A stretch of DNA of 52,010 nt from Bacteroidota bacterium (GCA_030706385.1 JAUZOQ010000011.1:1-52010); one strand, 5' to 3'; counted from the stretch's first letter, positions 34,924 to 43,020 are shown. The notes: generated from the letters alone by a model not told the origin. Translations and numbers: made by a program.

Positions 34924-35586
34924 ATGAGAATTAGCATTCTTGCATTCTTCCTGCTCCTTTCCACCCTGTCATCAGGATGCTCTGCGAAGCAGGATGTTCC
35001 TAAGAACTCTGCAACGGTGGAAGTGGAGCCAACGAGTGGTAAGAATTTTGAGCATGCCACTTTTGCCCTCGGATGCTTCTGGCATTCGGAAGAGATCTTT
35101 CTCGAGATCAAGGGAGTGAAGGAAGCTTTGCCTGGATACTGCGGCGGAACAGAGCCTGATCCAACCTACGAACTCGTCGGAACTGGCACAACGGGCTATG
35201 CTGAATCGGTAGATGTCACGTATGATCCGGCAGTCATATCTTACCAAAAACTGCTTGAAGTATTTTTTACCGAGCATGATCCGACGACTCCGAACATGGC
35301 CTATCCCGACGAAGGCCCGCAATATCGCTCCGTAATCTTTTATCGCAACGACTCGCAAAAGAAAGATGCAGAAAGCTATATTGCCAGACTGAGCGCGTCA
35401 CATAAATTCGAGAAGCCCATCATCACGCAGGTATCGCCATTTACAAATTTCTACAAAGCGGAAGACTACCATATCCGGTACTTCAGGCATCACCCTTCAG
35501 GTCAATCCTATATCGATAATGTCACAAGGCCTGAAGTTGAAAAATTCAGAAAGGATTTTCCTGAATTGGTAAAAGCCGATCTTTAA
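34924..35586 (+). CDS. msrA: Exported peptide-methionine (S)-S-oxide reductase, lipoprotein
   Basis: 220 residues from ATG 34924; a TTG at 34897 overlaps the TATATTTTG box (34891-34899). The N-terminus MRISILAFFLLLSTLSSGCS is a type II signal peptide with lipobox Cys19. The enzyme domain starts at ATFALGCFWHSEEIF with catalytic Cys51. TGTTGYAESVDVTYDP, FFTEHDPTTPN and EGPQYRSVIFY are further MsrA motifs, and FYKAEDYHIRYF matches the conserved AE-hYHQ-y- segment. The usual GCFWG is GCFWH here. It reduces methionine sulfoxide in proteins, and the lipid anchor places it in the periplasm or on the outer membrane. It probably forms its own transcript, and faces a lipoprotein gene. Confidence 0.9.
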   Translation: MRISILAFFLLLSTLSSGCSAKQDVPKNSATVEVEPTSGKNFEHATFALGCFWHSEEIFLEIKGVKEALPGYCGGTEPDPTYELVGTGTTGYAESVDVTYDPAVISYQKLLEVFFTEHDPTTPNMAYPDEGPQYRSVIFYRNDSQKKDAESYIARLSASHKFEKPIITQVSPFTNFYKAEDYHIRYFRHHPSGQSYIDNVTRPEVEKFRKDFPELVKADL

Positions 35587-35594
35587 CCGGCTTC

Positions 35595-36023
35595 CTACTT
35601 TTTGCGAATGAAGAGCGATGAGAAACCATCGCTGATGCTATCATTCCAAATGATCAGGCTGTCATTCGATCGCTGCATTGCGCCGGTTAATACAATATGG
35701 GGAAGTTGCTTGAAGAAGATCGAATCTCCGGATTGCGATAGATGGAAATGATCTTTCTCTCCGACAGTGTCCACGGTATATATTCCCGATCGAACGAGGG
35801 TATCGTTGCGATAAAGGCCGTAGTTGGATGAAGCGCTCACGACCATCTTTGCTGCAAATCCTTCCGTTGATGGTGTGTAAGTCATGCCTGCAATCCCTCC
35901 GGACGTATTGGCCCATTGCCACACTCCCAAAAGAGAATCGGATGATGAATCTGAAGACGATGAATTCGAGCAAGAACAGAACCAGCCGAGAGCGACGATT
36001 AAGATTATGTATTTCTTTGTCAT
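35595..36023 (-). CDS. Small lipoprotein of unknown function
   Basis: 142 residues from ATG 36023 (MTKKYIILIVALGWFCSC); the frame runs 13 codons further upstream. Lipobox-like FCSC is followed by a Ser/Asp linker (SNSSSSDSSSDSLLG). The folded part (GVWQWANTSGGIAGMTYTPS, FAAKMVVSASSNYGLYRNDT, FHLSQSGDSIFFKQLPHIVL) has the appearance of the small beta-barrel lipocalin-like lipoproteins common in the Bacteroidota, but I cannot name it. It is convergent with msrA, 8 bases apart. Confidence 0.68.
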   Translation of the reverse strand: MTKKYIILIVALGWFCSCSNSSSSDSSSDSLLGVWQWANTSGGIAGMTYTPSTEGFAAKMVVSASSNYGLYRNDTLVRSGIYTVDTVGEKDHFHLSQSGDSIFFKQLPHIVLTGAMQRSNDSLIIWNDSISDGFSSLFIRKK

Positions 36024-36098
36024 GGCATTCCTGAGCTGAATAAAGGATATCCATCTCAACACATCGAATTGCCTAAAGTTGCGGCCGGTGGCAGGTAT

Positions 36099-36129
36099 GA
36101 CCCTCTAGTCCGATCACTAGTATAGGGTC
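36099..36129 (+). promoter_or_regulatory. Hairpin/palindrome in the thrS leader region
   Basis: GACCCT (36099-36104) pairs with AGGGTC (36124-36129) and, inside it, CTAGT (36105-36109) pairs with ACTAG (36116-36120). The loop is CCGATC and TAT is bulged on the 3' side. There is no T-run after it, so it is not a simple terminator. The thrS ATG is 39 bases downstream. A TGAAATTTG box at 36145-36153 could be the -7 element, which would put the palindrome over the -33 region as an operator; otherwise it is an RNA leader element. Confidence 0.5.
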
Positions 36130-36168
36130 GGGTGAGGAAACTCCTGAAATTTGTGTTAGCAAACTTCC

Positions 36169-38103
36169 ATGAGCAATATCAAAATTACATTCCCTGACGG
36201 GAATATCAAAGAATTTCCTTCCGGAATTACCGGAATGCAGATCGCCGAATCGATTTCGCCGCGACTTGCAGCGGTATCCCTTGGCATTTTTGTAAATGAA
36301 AAGCCATACGATCTTTCAACTCCGATAACCGAAGATGCGGCCGTACGCATCGTGAAGTGGGAATCTGAAGAAGGCCGGTCGATCTTTTGGCATTCAAGCG
36401 CTCATTTAATGGCCGAGGCAATTGAAGCACTCTATCCAGGTACTCGATTCGGTATCGGCCCGCCCATTGAGAACGGCTGGTACTATGATATGGAATTGCC
36501 TGAAGGTGTAAAACTCCAGCCCGATGAACTTCCTGCTATCGAGGCAAAAATGGCGGAGCTTTCCGAGCGCGACGTTCCGTATAAGAGAATTCCGAAAGAA
36601 TACGATGAGGCCGTTGCCTATTTTAAGGAAAAAGGCGATTGGCTCAAACTTGAATTGCTTGACGGATTGAAAGGACAGCCGATCACTTTTTATGAGCAAG
36701 GGAATTTTGTCGATCTCTGCCGCGGTACTCATGTCCCTTCGACAGGAAAAATAAAATTTGCAAAGTTGCTCTCGATTGCCGGCGCCTACTGGCGCGGCGA
36801 TGAGAAACGGCCGATGCTCACCCGACTCTATGGTGTCAGTTTCCCGACAAAAAAAGAACTTGATGAATTTATCAAGAATAGGGAAGAAGCTGAGAAACGA
36901 GATCACCGCAAACTCGGTAAAGAGCTCGAGCTTTTCATGATCACTCCGAAAGTCGGCGGCGGACTTCCGATCTGGCTTCCGAACGGTGCCGTCGTTCGCA
37001 ATCAGCTTGAGACTTTCTTGCGTCGCGCACAGCAGAAGATGGGCTACTCGCAAGTCGTTACACCGCACATCGGAAATTTAGAGCTGTATAAGACCAGCGG
37101 GCATTATCCTTACTACAAGGATTCGCAGTTCACTCCGATCACTGTCGACGACGAGCAATATTTGCTCAAGCCGATGAACTGCCCGCATCATCACATGATC
37201 TACTCGTCGAAGCCGCGAAGCTATCGCGACCTTCCGGTTCGCCTTGCAGAGTTCGGTACCGTATACCGGTATGAGCAATCGGGCGAACTCAACGGGCTAT
37301 CGAGAGTGCGGTCGTTCACTCAGGATGATGCGCATATCTATATGATGCCGGAGCAGCTTCTCGAAGAACTCAAGAGTGTTATCGGACTCACTCAGTATGT
37401 TTCCAAGACCTTGGGATTTAGCGATTTCAAGATTCGTCTTTCTTTCCGTGATCCGAAGAACAAGGAAAAATACGGTGGCAACGATGAGCAATGGATACAG
37501 GCAGAAATGGATGTAAAAGAGGCAGCTGATGCGATGGGTCTTGATTACACAATCGCAATTGGAGAAGCGGCTTTCTACGGACCGAAGATCGACTTCATGC
37601 TCAAGGATGCACTCGGCAGAAACTGGCAGCTTGGTACTGTTCAAGTCGATTATGTTATGCCCGAGCGATTTAACCTTGAATATATCGGTGCTGATAATCA
37701 AAAACATCGTCCGGTCATCATTCACCGCGCACCGTTTGGCTCTTTCGAACGATTTATTAGTTTGCTGATCGAGCATTATGCCGGTAATTTCCCGACCTGG
37801 CTCGCTCCTGTCCAGGCAGCAGTTCTTCCGATCACTGACGGGCAGACAGCCTATGCGACTGAGATCACTGAGAAGTTGAAGGAGATGGGAGTTCGCGTCG
37901 TGCTCGATGCTTCGAACGAGAAGGTGAATGCCCGGATCCGCGATCAGGAAATGATGAAGGTCCCACTCATGCTGATCGTCGGTGGCAAGGAGCAGGAAGC
38001 CCGCAGTGTCTCGCTTCGCAGGCACGGCAAGGGGAATATCGGAACGATTACGCTCGAAGAGGCATTTAGTACCGTCGAGAAGGAAAGCGCCATTCCGGCG
38101 TGA
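36169..38103 (+). CDS. thrS: Threonyl-tRNA synthetase
   Basis: 644 residues, standard length and order. N-terminal TGS domain (residues 1-62: IKITFPDGNIKEFPSG); then the editing domain with HxxxH motif HSSAHLMAEA. Next are the class II catalytic core with zinc ligands in MNCPHHHMIY and motif 2 in FGTVYRYEQSGELNGLSRVR. The C-terminal anticodon-binding domain (AYATEITEKLKEMGVRVVLD, LMLIVGGKEQEARSVSLR) closes it. It charges tRNA-Thr and removes mischarged Ser. infC follows after 75 bases, the usual translation cluster. Unusual for a bacterial thrS: a conspicuous hairpin directly upstream. Confidence 0.97.
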   Translation: MSNIKITFPDGNIKEFPSGITGMQIAESISPRLAAVSLGIFVNEKPYDLSTPITEDAAVRIVKWESEEGRSIFWHSSAHLMAEAIEALYPGTRFGIGPPIENGWYYDMELPEGVKLQPDELPAIEAKMAELSERDVPYKRIPKEYDEAVAYFKEKGDWLKLELLDGLKGQPITFYEQGNFVDLCRGTHVPSTGKIKFAKLLSIAGAYWRGDEKRPMLTRLYGVSFPTKKELDEFIKNREEAEKRDHRKLGKELELFMITPKVGGGLPIWLPNGAVVRNQLETFLRRAQQKMGYSQVVTPHIGNLELYKTSGHYPYYKDSQFTPITVDDEQYLLKPMNCPHHHMIYSSKPRSYRDLPVRLAEFGTVYRYEQSGELNGLSRVRSFTQDDAHIYMMPEQLLEELKSVIGLTQYVSKTLGFSDFKIRLSFRDPKNKEKYGGNDEQWIQAEMDVKEAADAMGLDYTIAIGEAAFYGPKIDFMLKDALGRNWQLGTVQVDYVMPERFNLEYIGADNQKHRPVIIHRAPFGSFERFISLLIEHYAGNFPTWLAPVQAAVLPITDGQTAYATEITEKLKEMGVRVVLDASNEKVNARIRDQEMMKVPLMLIVGGKEQEARSVSLRRHGKGNIGTITLEEAFSTVEKESAIPA

Positions 38104-38178
38104 GAATCTATTGCTTTTTAATCAATTTCTTACTGCATTTGAAGATACAAACCTGTGTTAACTTAAGATCTGTTGCGA

Positions 38179-38925
38179 ATGGGTAAACAGATCGTTTTGC
38201 GTCCTACCGCTCCGTCTGCTCCGAAACCGCCATCCGGCAGACAAAACAGATTCAGCCGTGAAATGCCTGTCAAAAATGCAGGCGTCAGGATGAACGAGCA
38301 AATTCGTGTACCTATGATACGCGTCGTCGATGAAGAAGGCGTTGTTGGCGTCATGACGCCGCAGGATGCGATGAAGCTGGCACACGAACGAGGAGTCGAC
38401 CTTCTGGAGATCGCTCCGACTGCCGATCCGCCCGTATGTAAACTTATGGAATTCGGCAAGTGGCGTTATGAACAGCAGAAGCGTGAAAAGACGGCGAAAG
38501 CTTCTTCTCATAAGCAGCTGATAAAAGAACTTCGTTTTCATCCTTCGACCGATACGCACGATTTCGAGTTTAAGCTGCGTCATGCACGCACCTGGATCGA
38601 AGAAGGACATAAAGTTAAAGTTACCGTACAGTTCAAGGGCAGGGAGATCGCCTATAAAGAGCACGGTGTCGAACTGCTTAAGAAATTCGAAGGGCGTATC
38701 ACCGATATCGCCAAGATCGATTCGAACATCTCACTCATGGGAAAACTCATGACGATGATGTTCTCGCCGAAAGGCAAGGGCAAGAAGGATGAAGAGCCTG
38801 TTGCAGGAGGCTATGAGAGCAAGCCTAAGCCGAAATCCGAATTTGCCGAGAAGCTTGAAGCAATGACGCTGCAAAAGAAGATCAAACCCGATGAGGCTGC
38901 CGAAGCGCCTCCGGCTGAAGCGTGA
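38179..38925 (+). CDS. infC: Translation initiation factor IF-3, with C-terminal extension
   Basis: 248 residues from ATG 38179 (a TTG two codons upstream is also open). The N-domain begins at RMNEQIRVPMIRVVDEEGV, then the linker KWRYEQQKREK and the C-domain KELRFHPSTDTHDFEFKLRH and VKVTVQFKGREIAYKEHG. Normal IF-3 is about 180 residues; here there is a basic 30-residue head and a charged tail of roughly 40 residues (from PKGKGKKDEEPV to APPAEA). It keeps the 30S subunit from premature joining and checks the initiator tRNA. I see no rare ATT/ATC start as in E. coli infC. rpmI follows after 43 bases. Confidence 0.95.
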   Translation: MGKQIVLRPTAPSAPKPPSGRQNRFSREMPVKNAGVRMNEQIRVPMIRVVDEEGVVGVMTPQDAMKLAHERGVDLLEIAPTADPPVCKLMEFGKWRYEQQKREKTAKASSHKQLIKELRFHPSTDTHDFEFKLRHARTWIEEGHKVKVTVQFKGREIAYKEHGVELLKKFEGRITDIAKIDSNISLMGKLMTMMFSPKGKGKKDEEPVAGGYESKPKPKSEFAEKLEAMTLQKKIKPDEAAEAPPAEA

Positions 38926-38968
38926 TCTTCAAACTATTGTTAAATATTTTTTATAAAGTTACCATCTA

Positions 38969-39163
38969 ATGCCGAAAACCAAGACAAAATCAGGAGCAAA
39001 AAAGCGATTCAGCATCACCGGTACCGGTAAGGTAAAACGTGAAAAGCCGTATCACGGTCATATGCTGACATCCAAAACCAAGAAACGCAAACGCAGTCTT
39101 CGCCAGTCGACTCTTGTAGCCGATACGGAATCGAAGACAGTTAAGAGAATGCTTGGAAAGTAA
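38969..39163 (+). CDS. rpmI: 50S ribosomal protein L35
   Basis: 64 residues, the usual length. MPKTKTKSGAKKRFSITGTG and the C-terminal DTESKTVKRMLGK are the L35 signature (K-T-x-S-x-A-KRF; hxx-hhP-Y-like end). Very basic. In most bacteria rplT (L20) follows within about 50 bases, but here a hairpin and an unrelated secreted-protein gene come next. Confidence 0.96.
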   Translation: MPKTKTKSGAKKRFSITGTGKVKREKPYHGHMLTSKTKKRKRSLRQSTLVADTESKTVKRMLGK

Positions 39164-39180
39164 TTCTGTATCATTTTGCG

Positions 39181-39204
39181 AGGCGCTGATATCGATCGGC
39201 GCCT
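39181..39204 (+). terminator. 10-base-pair hairpin after rpmI
   Basis: AGGCGCTGAT (39181-39190) pairs with ATCGGCGCCT (39195-39204), one T-G wobble, around tetraloop ATCG. TGTC follows, not a T-run, so termination would be weak or factor-dependent. It ends the thrS-infC-rpmI transcript where rplT is normally found. Confidence 0.45.
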
Positions 39205-39260
39205 TGTCAACCCCTCCCTCTATCCGCCCCTTTTACCTTTCTCAGAAGCCCGATCTTCGG

Positions 39261-40016
39261 ATGAATAAAAGTATTTTTCTATCTGCGGTCATTTGTTGTA
39301 TTCTTTTTTCCTTTCAGGCTGCGGCTGCGCAGGACACTCTTCATTCGAGATTCGGTATTGCTTTCGGAGCGTCGAATAATATTCATTCTGCCGATTTTAA
39401 CGCATTGCCAGGCATACCCGGCGGATCAACAAATTTTACGACGGGTGATGGAAGCGGTCTTGCCATCAGCCTTTTGTATGAGTATCCGCTGAACGATCGT
39501 ATTCTTTTCGGAGTCCGGCTTGGCTATATGGATCATAGTGCAACTCTGACTGCAGCGAGCGAGAAAGCCGATGTTATCATTAACGGAGAGACGAAATCGG
39601 GCGACTATGCCCGCTCCATCGATGCCGTCGTTTCCTCATTCGGCCTCGAGCCGCGAGTCTGTATCCGTGCGATCAAGGGATTGCTTTTGTCGGCAGGCCT
39701 CAGGATCGGACTTATTTCTTCTGCAAAATATATTCAACGCGAAACAGCAGCGACCGGAACATTCCCGGATTCGACGGGGAGAGATACTAAAAGCAAAATC
39801 CGGAATCAGTACGCAGGCGATTTGCCAAACGCCTCGTCAACATTACTTCAAGGAGTATTCTCACTGGGTTATGAATTCCCTCTGAACAAGAAGCATACAA
39901 CGTTTATCGTGCCCGAGATCGCTTACACTCCGGCCCTTACAAATCTCATCAAAGATCTATCGTGGAAAACAAACGCTGTCGTTTACGGCGTCGCGCTGAA
40001 GTTTTCGTTGGATTGA
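39261..40016 (+). CDS. PorT/OmpA-like outer-membrane beta-barrel protein
   Basis: 251 residues from ATG 39261, giving signal peptide MNKSIFLSAVICCILFSFQ with cleavage near AAAQ; 36 in-frame codons upstream overlap the rpmI hairpin and are not used. The mature protein (FGIAFGASNNIHSADFN, LLYEYPLNDRILFGVRLGYM, LEPRVCIRAIKGLLLSAGLR, GVFSLGYEF) has paired amphipathic strands with Gly/Tyr turns and ends VVYGVALKFSLD. This fits the outer-membrane barrel family (OMP_b-brl, PorT-like). Function unknown. The next gene is 46 bases away. Confidence 0.72.
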   Translation: MNKSIFLSAVICCILFSFQAAAAQDTLHSRFGIAFGASNNIHSADFNALPGIPGGSTNFTTGDGSGLAISLLYEYPLNDRILFGVRLGYMDHSATLTAASEKADVIINGETKSGDYARSIDAVVSSFGLEPRVCIRAIKGLLLSAGLRIGLISSAKYIQRETAATGTFPDSTGRDTKSKIRNQYAGDLPNASSTLLQGVFSLGYEFPLNKKHTTFIVPEIAYTPALTNLIKDLSWKTNAVVYGVALKFSLD

Positions 40017-40062
40017 GCATTCGAACGATGATACTTTCCGAGGGGAAAGGTGTTGGTTCATT

Positions 40063-40758
40063 ATGTATAAAGCAGTCTTCATTTCCTGGCATTATCTGCT
40101 AGCAAGTATGGTGCTGGTCACGGTCTCCACCGGCTGTCAGAGCAATTCTGCATCTAATCCCGCTTCTAACGTTATTATGCCGCTTGCATCGGGCAACGAA
40201 TGGATATATGTCGCCGAAGGATTTGACTCCAAAGGAAATTTGATCCACAATGGACAGGATACTACGAAAATAGTTTCGGTTTCCGCGGTCAACGGTGAGA
40301 CTATGTACTTCGATGCCGATTCTCCGCTTTTCCGCCATGCATACTTTTATCGGAGGGACGGTCTCTGGTCGTACTCGTATGAATTTGAAAAGCTTGACAC
40401 TAGTGGAAGCGCCACCCTGCTTCTGCCATTCCCAATGAGCCTGGACTCAGTGATTATTTTCGGCACAGCTTTTCGATTGGTTAATCTCGATACGGGCGGC
40501 AGTATTCGAATGGACACGGTTATAACAACGATCACGGTTAAGAATAACAATTTGCCGATCAGTGTTCCGGCCGGAAGTTTCGTTTGCATCCTCTACCGCC
40601 AAGACGATACAGACACATTCACGCATGAGGTACTCAAACGACGAGACTCATATTATGCACTCAACGTTGGGCTAGTCTATGAAGAAGATTTTAGCAGTTT
40701 CCTCGCACCCTTATATCTCCAGACTTCGTTAAGCCTCAGATCATATACGCTTCACTAA
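40063..40758 (+). CDS. Lipoprotein of the DUF3108-like 'GN-W' type
   Basis: 231 residues. Type II signal peptide ends at TVSTGC (Cys25). The mature protein has VIMPLASGNEWIYVAEGFDS at its start, a middle strand block, and the NLPISVPAGSFVCIL segment. The end is a Y-x-L-N-V-G-L-V-Y-E strand (YALNVGLVYEEDF). This design recurs in the secreted protein between atpH and atpA (FFPNRVGTTWTL, LVTPIGRFDSVLI, YFVPGRGIVKTIF), so I consider them the same loose family. It is a secreted beta-rich protein of unknown role. AGGGGAAAGG 17 bases before the ATG may serve as ribosome-binding site. atpZ starts 18 bases after its stop. Confidence 0.7.
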   Translation: MYKAVFISWHYLLASMVLVTVSTGCQSNSASNPASNVIMPLASGNEWIYVAEGFDSKGNLIHNGQDTTKIVSVSAVNGETMYFDADSPLFRHAYFYRRDGLWSYSYEFEKLDTSGSATLLLPFPMSLDSVIIFGTAFRLVNLDTGGSIRMDTVITTITVKNNNLPISVPAGSFVCILYRQDDTDTFTHEVLKRRDSYYALNVGLVYEEDFSSFLAPLYLQTSLSLRSYTLH

Positions 40759-40776
40759 AGCGCTAATCATGTACTC

Positions 40777-41097
40777 ATGGACGATAAACGCAAGAAAGAG
40801 ATTCAGGAATATGCCGAGCGGAAAGCTTCGGAGCCGCTTTTTGGCCGAGGCAGCCCGAGAGATGATGGCGCCGAGTACCGCCAGGCCATGCAAGAGAATG
40901 CGCCGTATTTATCCCTTGGCATTCAGATGGCACTGACGATTGCTGCATTTGCAGGATTAGGATGGTGGCTCGATAAGGAGAATGGCACTTCCATGTGGAT
41001 CGGCATCTGTTCGGGGTTTGGAGCTGTGGCAGGATTGGGCTACTTCCTCCTTGTCGTCCTCAGGATGGAAAAGAAGAAAGAAGCGAAAAGGAAATAA
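40777..41097 (+). CDS. atpZ: AtpZ/AtpI-like ATP synthase accessory protein
   Basis: 106 residues. A charged N-terminal 40 residues (MDDKRKKEIQEYAERKASEP) are followed by two membrane helices (LSLGIQMALTIAAFAGLGWW and GICSGFGAVAGLGYFLLVVL) separated by a short DKENGTS loop. A basic tail MEKKKEAKRK ends it. This is the pattern of the AtpZ/AtpI small proteins that precede F0F1 operons and may help assemble the c-ring or carry Mg2+/Ca2+. It is separated from the main operon by a terminator and about 257 bases. Confidence 0.85.
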   Translation: MDDKRKKEIQEYAERKASEPLFGRGSPRDDGAEYRQAMQENAPYLSLGIQMALTIAAFAGLGWWLDKENGTSMWIGICSGFGAVAGLGYFLLVVLRMEKKKEAKRK

Positions 41098-41118
41098 GTG
41101 TCTTGAGTCTCATTAAAG

Positions 41119-41148
41119 CCATCCTCGTTCTGCGACGGATGGTTTTTT
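41119..41148 (+). terminator. Intrinsic terminator between atpZ and the main atp operon
   Basis: CCATCC (41119-41124) pairs with GGATGG (41137-41142), with TCG/CGA inside it, and is followed at once by six T residues (41143-41148). It separates atpZ from the atpI-like gene. Confidence 0.82.
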
Positions 41149-41243
41149 ATTGTAGGGTCAGAGTTTCAGTGCTGCCGGGAAAGGCAAAAAAGCCCCCAAA
41201 ATCAGAACGTGCCGATTCGGGACGGAATTAGTAACATTCTGCA

Positions 41244-41291
41244 AAAAATACGTATAAAAAGGAAACAAAAATGGGTGAAAAATACGTTTAG
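41244..41291 (+). promoter_or_regulatory. Direct repeats and possible six-codon leader ORF ahead of the atp operon
   Basis: AAAAATACGT occurs at 41244-41253 and again at 41278-41287, 34 bases apart. Between them AGGA (41260-41263) precedes an ATG at 41271 that opens a tiny frame, Met-Gly-Glu-Lys-Tyr-Val, stop at 41289-41291. The surrounding 41292-41340 stretch is A/T-rich and probably contains the operon promoter, but I cannot fix it. Confidence 0.3.
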
Positions 41292-41340
41292 TGTGGCTAT
41301 ATGTCTTAAGTTATACTAAGTCAATATAATTCATAATATT

Positions 41341-41345
41341 AGAGG
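41341..41345 (+). promoter_or_regulatory. Ribosome-binding site AGAGG of the atpI-like gene
   Basis: AGAGG lies exactly 9 bases before TTG 41355 and supports this uncommon start codon. The same box at the same distance precedes atpE and atpA; the surrounding bases (TATTAGAGGTAAAA) are also shared with atpA. Confidence 0.7.
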
Positions 41346-41354
41346 TAAAATAAA

Positions 41355-41804
41355 TTGAGCGCAATTATTCAGGCAATTCAGTTGGTACGCCCCCGCGCAT
41401 CGCAATCGACAATCAGCCGCGAGGCCACCAAATTTTTCGTCATTTGGTTCGGCATGCTAAGTGTCGCCCTCTACGGAGGTGGTACTCTTGTCATGAACCT
41501 CTTTTCGACTGAAGCATTCAGGACTGCATGCTACGTCGGAATGGGACTTTGCACCGTAACCAGCGTTGCAAGCTTCTTCCTGACCGAATGGGCGATCGAT
41601 CAACCGAACGACATATTCTTCGGAGTCGCCATTTCCTCGATCTTTGTACGGATCTTTGGATTAGTCCTGGCATTCGCAATGTGCCAGTTCCTGTTCAAGA
41701 TCAACCCGATCGGCTTAGTGACCGGGATGTTCGCATCATATTTTTCGTATCTCGTCGTCGAGATCATTTACATTCACAAGAAGTCATTGACACGCGGAGA
41801 GTAA
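41355..41804 (+). CDS. AtpI-like four-helix membrane protein
   Basis: 149 residues from TTG 41355. Four predicted membrane helices: FFVIWFGMLSVALYGGGTLV, ACYVGMGLCTVTSVASFFL, FGVAISSIFVRIFGLVLAF and LVTGMFASYFSYLVVEIIYI. Short cytoplasmic ends are consistent. It takes the place of atpI/uncI at the head of the ATP synthase operon, and probably assists c-ring assembly; this is from position and topology, since sequence similarity to AtpI is not obvious by eye. atpB starts 20 bases after the stop. Confidence 0.7.
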   Translation: MSAIIQAIQLVRPRASQSTISREATKFFVIWFGMLSVALYGGGTLVMNLFSTEAFRTACYVGMGLCTVTSVASFFLTEWAIDQPNDIFFGVAISSIFVRIFGLVLAFAMCQFLFKINPIGLVTGMFASYFSYLVVEIIYIHKKSLTRGE

Positions 41805-41823
41805 CTACTACTAGTAACTACGA

Positions 41824-43020
41824 ATGACGCTGCGCTGCCGGTTCACGAGTTTACTTTTTCTCTTCGGGCTGCTTGCATCGCCGGCAATGGCGGGCGAAGA
41901 GCCGTCGAAACCAGCCGAACCTGCCAAGACGGAAGTAAAGGCCGAAGCTCCCAAGCAATCTGAAGAAGAGCGCGAAAACGACATCTGGAAAACCGAGCGC
42001 AAGGATACGATCGATGCCGGCAAGCTTTTCGGCAAGGTGACCGATACCTACGAACTCCATCTCATTAGTGTCAAGATCCCGTTACCGATCCTATTCATCG
42101 ATGGTTTCGGAATGCATTTCTTTTCCAGCATGGAGAAGCTGGAGGAGTCCGGTACGTATAAACTGCGCGATCCGGACAAATACGCAGAGCTGACCAAAGT
42201 CCCGTTCGGTTTTACTACTCCCTGGGAGCGCGTCGACGGCAAACCGCTTGGATTCACATTGGATCTTTCGATGACGGCTAACCGAGTGTTCCTCTTGGTA
42301 GCAATGTTTGTTCTGATTCTCTTGACGTGGTCTGCAGGCCGCAAATCCAAAAAGTCTCTTGTTCCAAAAGGCAACCAGAACCTGATCGAATCCGTCGTCG
42401 TCTACGTACGCGATGAGATCGTCTATCCGAATATCGAAAAGAAATGGGCAGACCGGTTAATGCCTTACTTTCTCACAGTCTTTTTCTTCATCTTTATCAT
42501 CAATCTCATCGGGCTTTTCCCTTTGACGAAAACACCGACCGGCAATCTTGCCGTAACGGTAACGCTTGCGATCTGCACGTTCATCTTGACGCAGATCATG
42601 GGAATTCGGACGATGGGCCTATCAAACTATCTGAAGCATTTTACGGGCGGTCTGCATGAAATGGATATCCCGTTTGCCATGAAGATCGTGCTGATCGCCA
42701 TTATGGTGCCGATCGAATTCATCGGGCTTTTTACAAAACCGTTCGCTTTGACGATGCGTCTTTTTGCGAACATGACGGCAGGCCATATTGTTATCGGAGC
42801 ATTGATCGGATTGGCGTTACTGTTCCAATCGGTGATCGCCGGTTTCGCCGTTTCCGTGCCCTTTGCACTGTTTATTTATTTGCTTGAATTGCTTGTGGCT
42901 GCACTGCAAGCATTCGTTTTCACGATGCTTTCGGCTGTGTTCGTAGGTATGATGGTGCACGAGCATCATCATGAGGAGCATGAGACGAAGGAAGAGCGGC
43001 TTGCAGAGGTATCGATCTAA
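41824..43020 (+). CDS. atpB: F0F1 ATP synthase subunit a, with signal peptide and periplasmic head
   Basis: 398 residues against about 270 in E. coli. The extra length is at the N-terminus: a signal peptide (MTLRCRFTSLLFLFGLLASP, cleavage near AMAG) and a charged Glu/Lys/Pro-rich linker with a soluble segment up to about residue 150. Then come the usual membrane helices, including MPYFLTVFFFIFIINLIGLF and the functional helix LTMRLFANMTAGHIVIGALI, with the essential Arg in MRLFAN. The helix FALFIYLLELLVAALQAFVF matches the C-terminal family motif. Subunit a forms the two proton half-channels against the c-ring. A signal-bearing form is typical of the Bacteroidota/Chlorobiota. The His-rich end (MVHEHHHEEHE) is unusual. 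atpE is 101 bases downstream. Confidence 0.95.
   Translation: MTLRCRFTSLLFLFGLLASPAMAGEEPSKPAEPAKTEVKAEAPKQSEEERENDIWKTERKDTIDAGKLFGKVTDTYELHLISVKIPLPILFIDGFGMHFFSSMEKLEESGTYKLRDPDKYAELTKVPFGFTTPWERVDGKPLGFTLDLSMTANRVFLLVAMFVLILLTWSAGRKSKKSLVPKGNQNLIESVVVYVRDEIVYPNIEKKWADRLMPYFLTVFFFIFIINLIGLFPLTKTPTGNLAVTVTLAICTFILTQIMGIRTMGLSNYLKHFTGGLHEMDIPFAMKIVLIAIMVPIEFIGLFTKPFALTMRLFANMTAGHIVIGALIGLALLFQSVIAGFAVSVPFALFIYLLELLVAALQAFVFTMLSAVFVGMMVHEHHHEEHETKEERLAEVSI

Noticed and set aside
37297..38025. 242-codon minus-strand frame opposite thrS
   Set aside because: Antisense of the threonyl-tRNA synthetase core; cysteine/leucine/isoleucine-rich composition typical of shadows.
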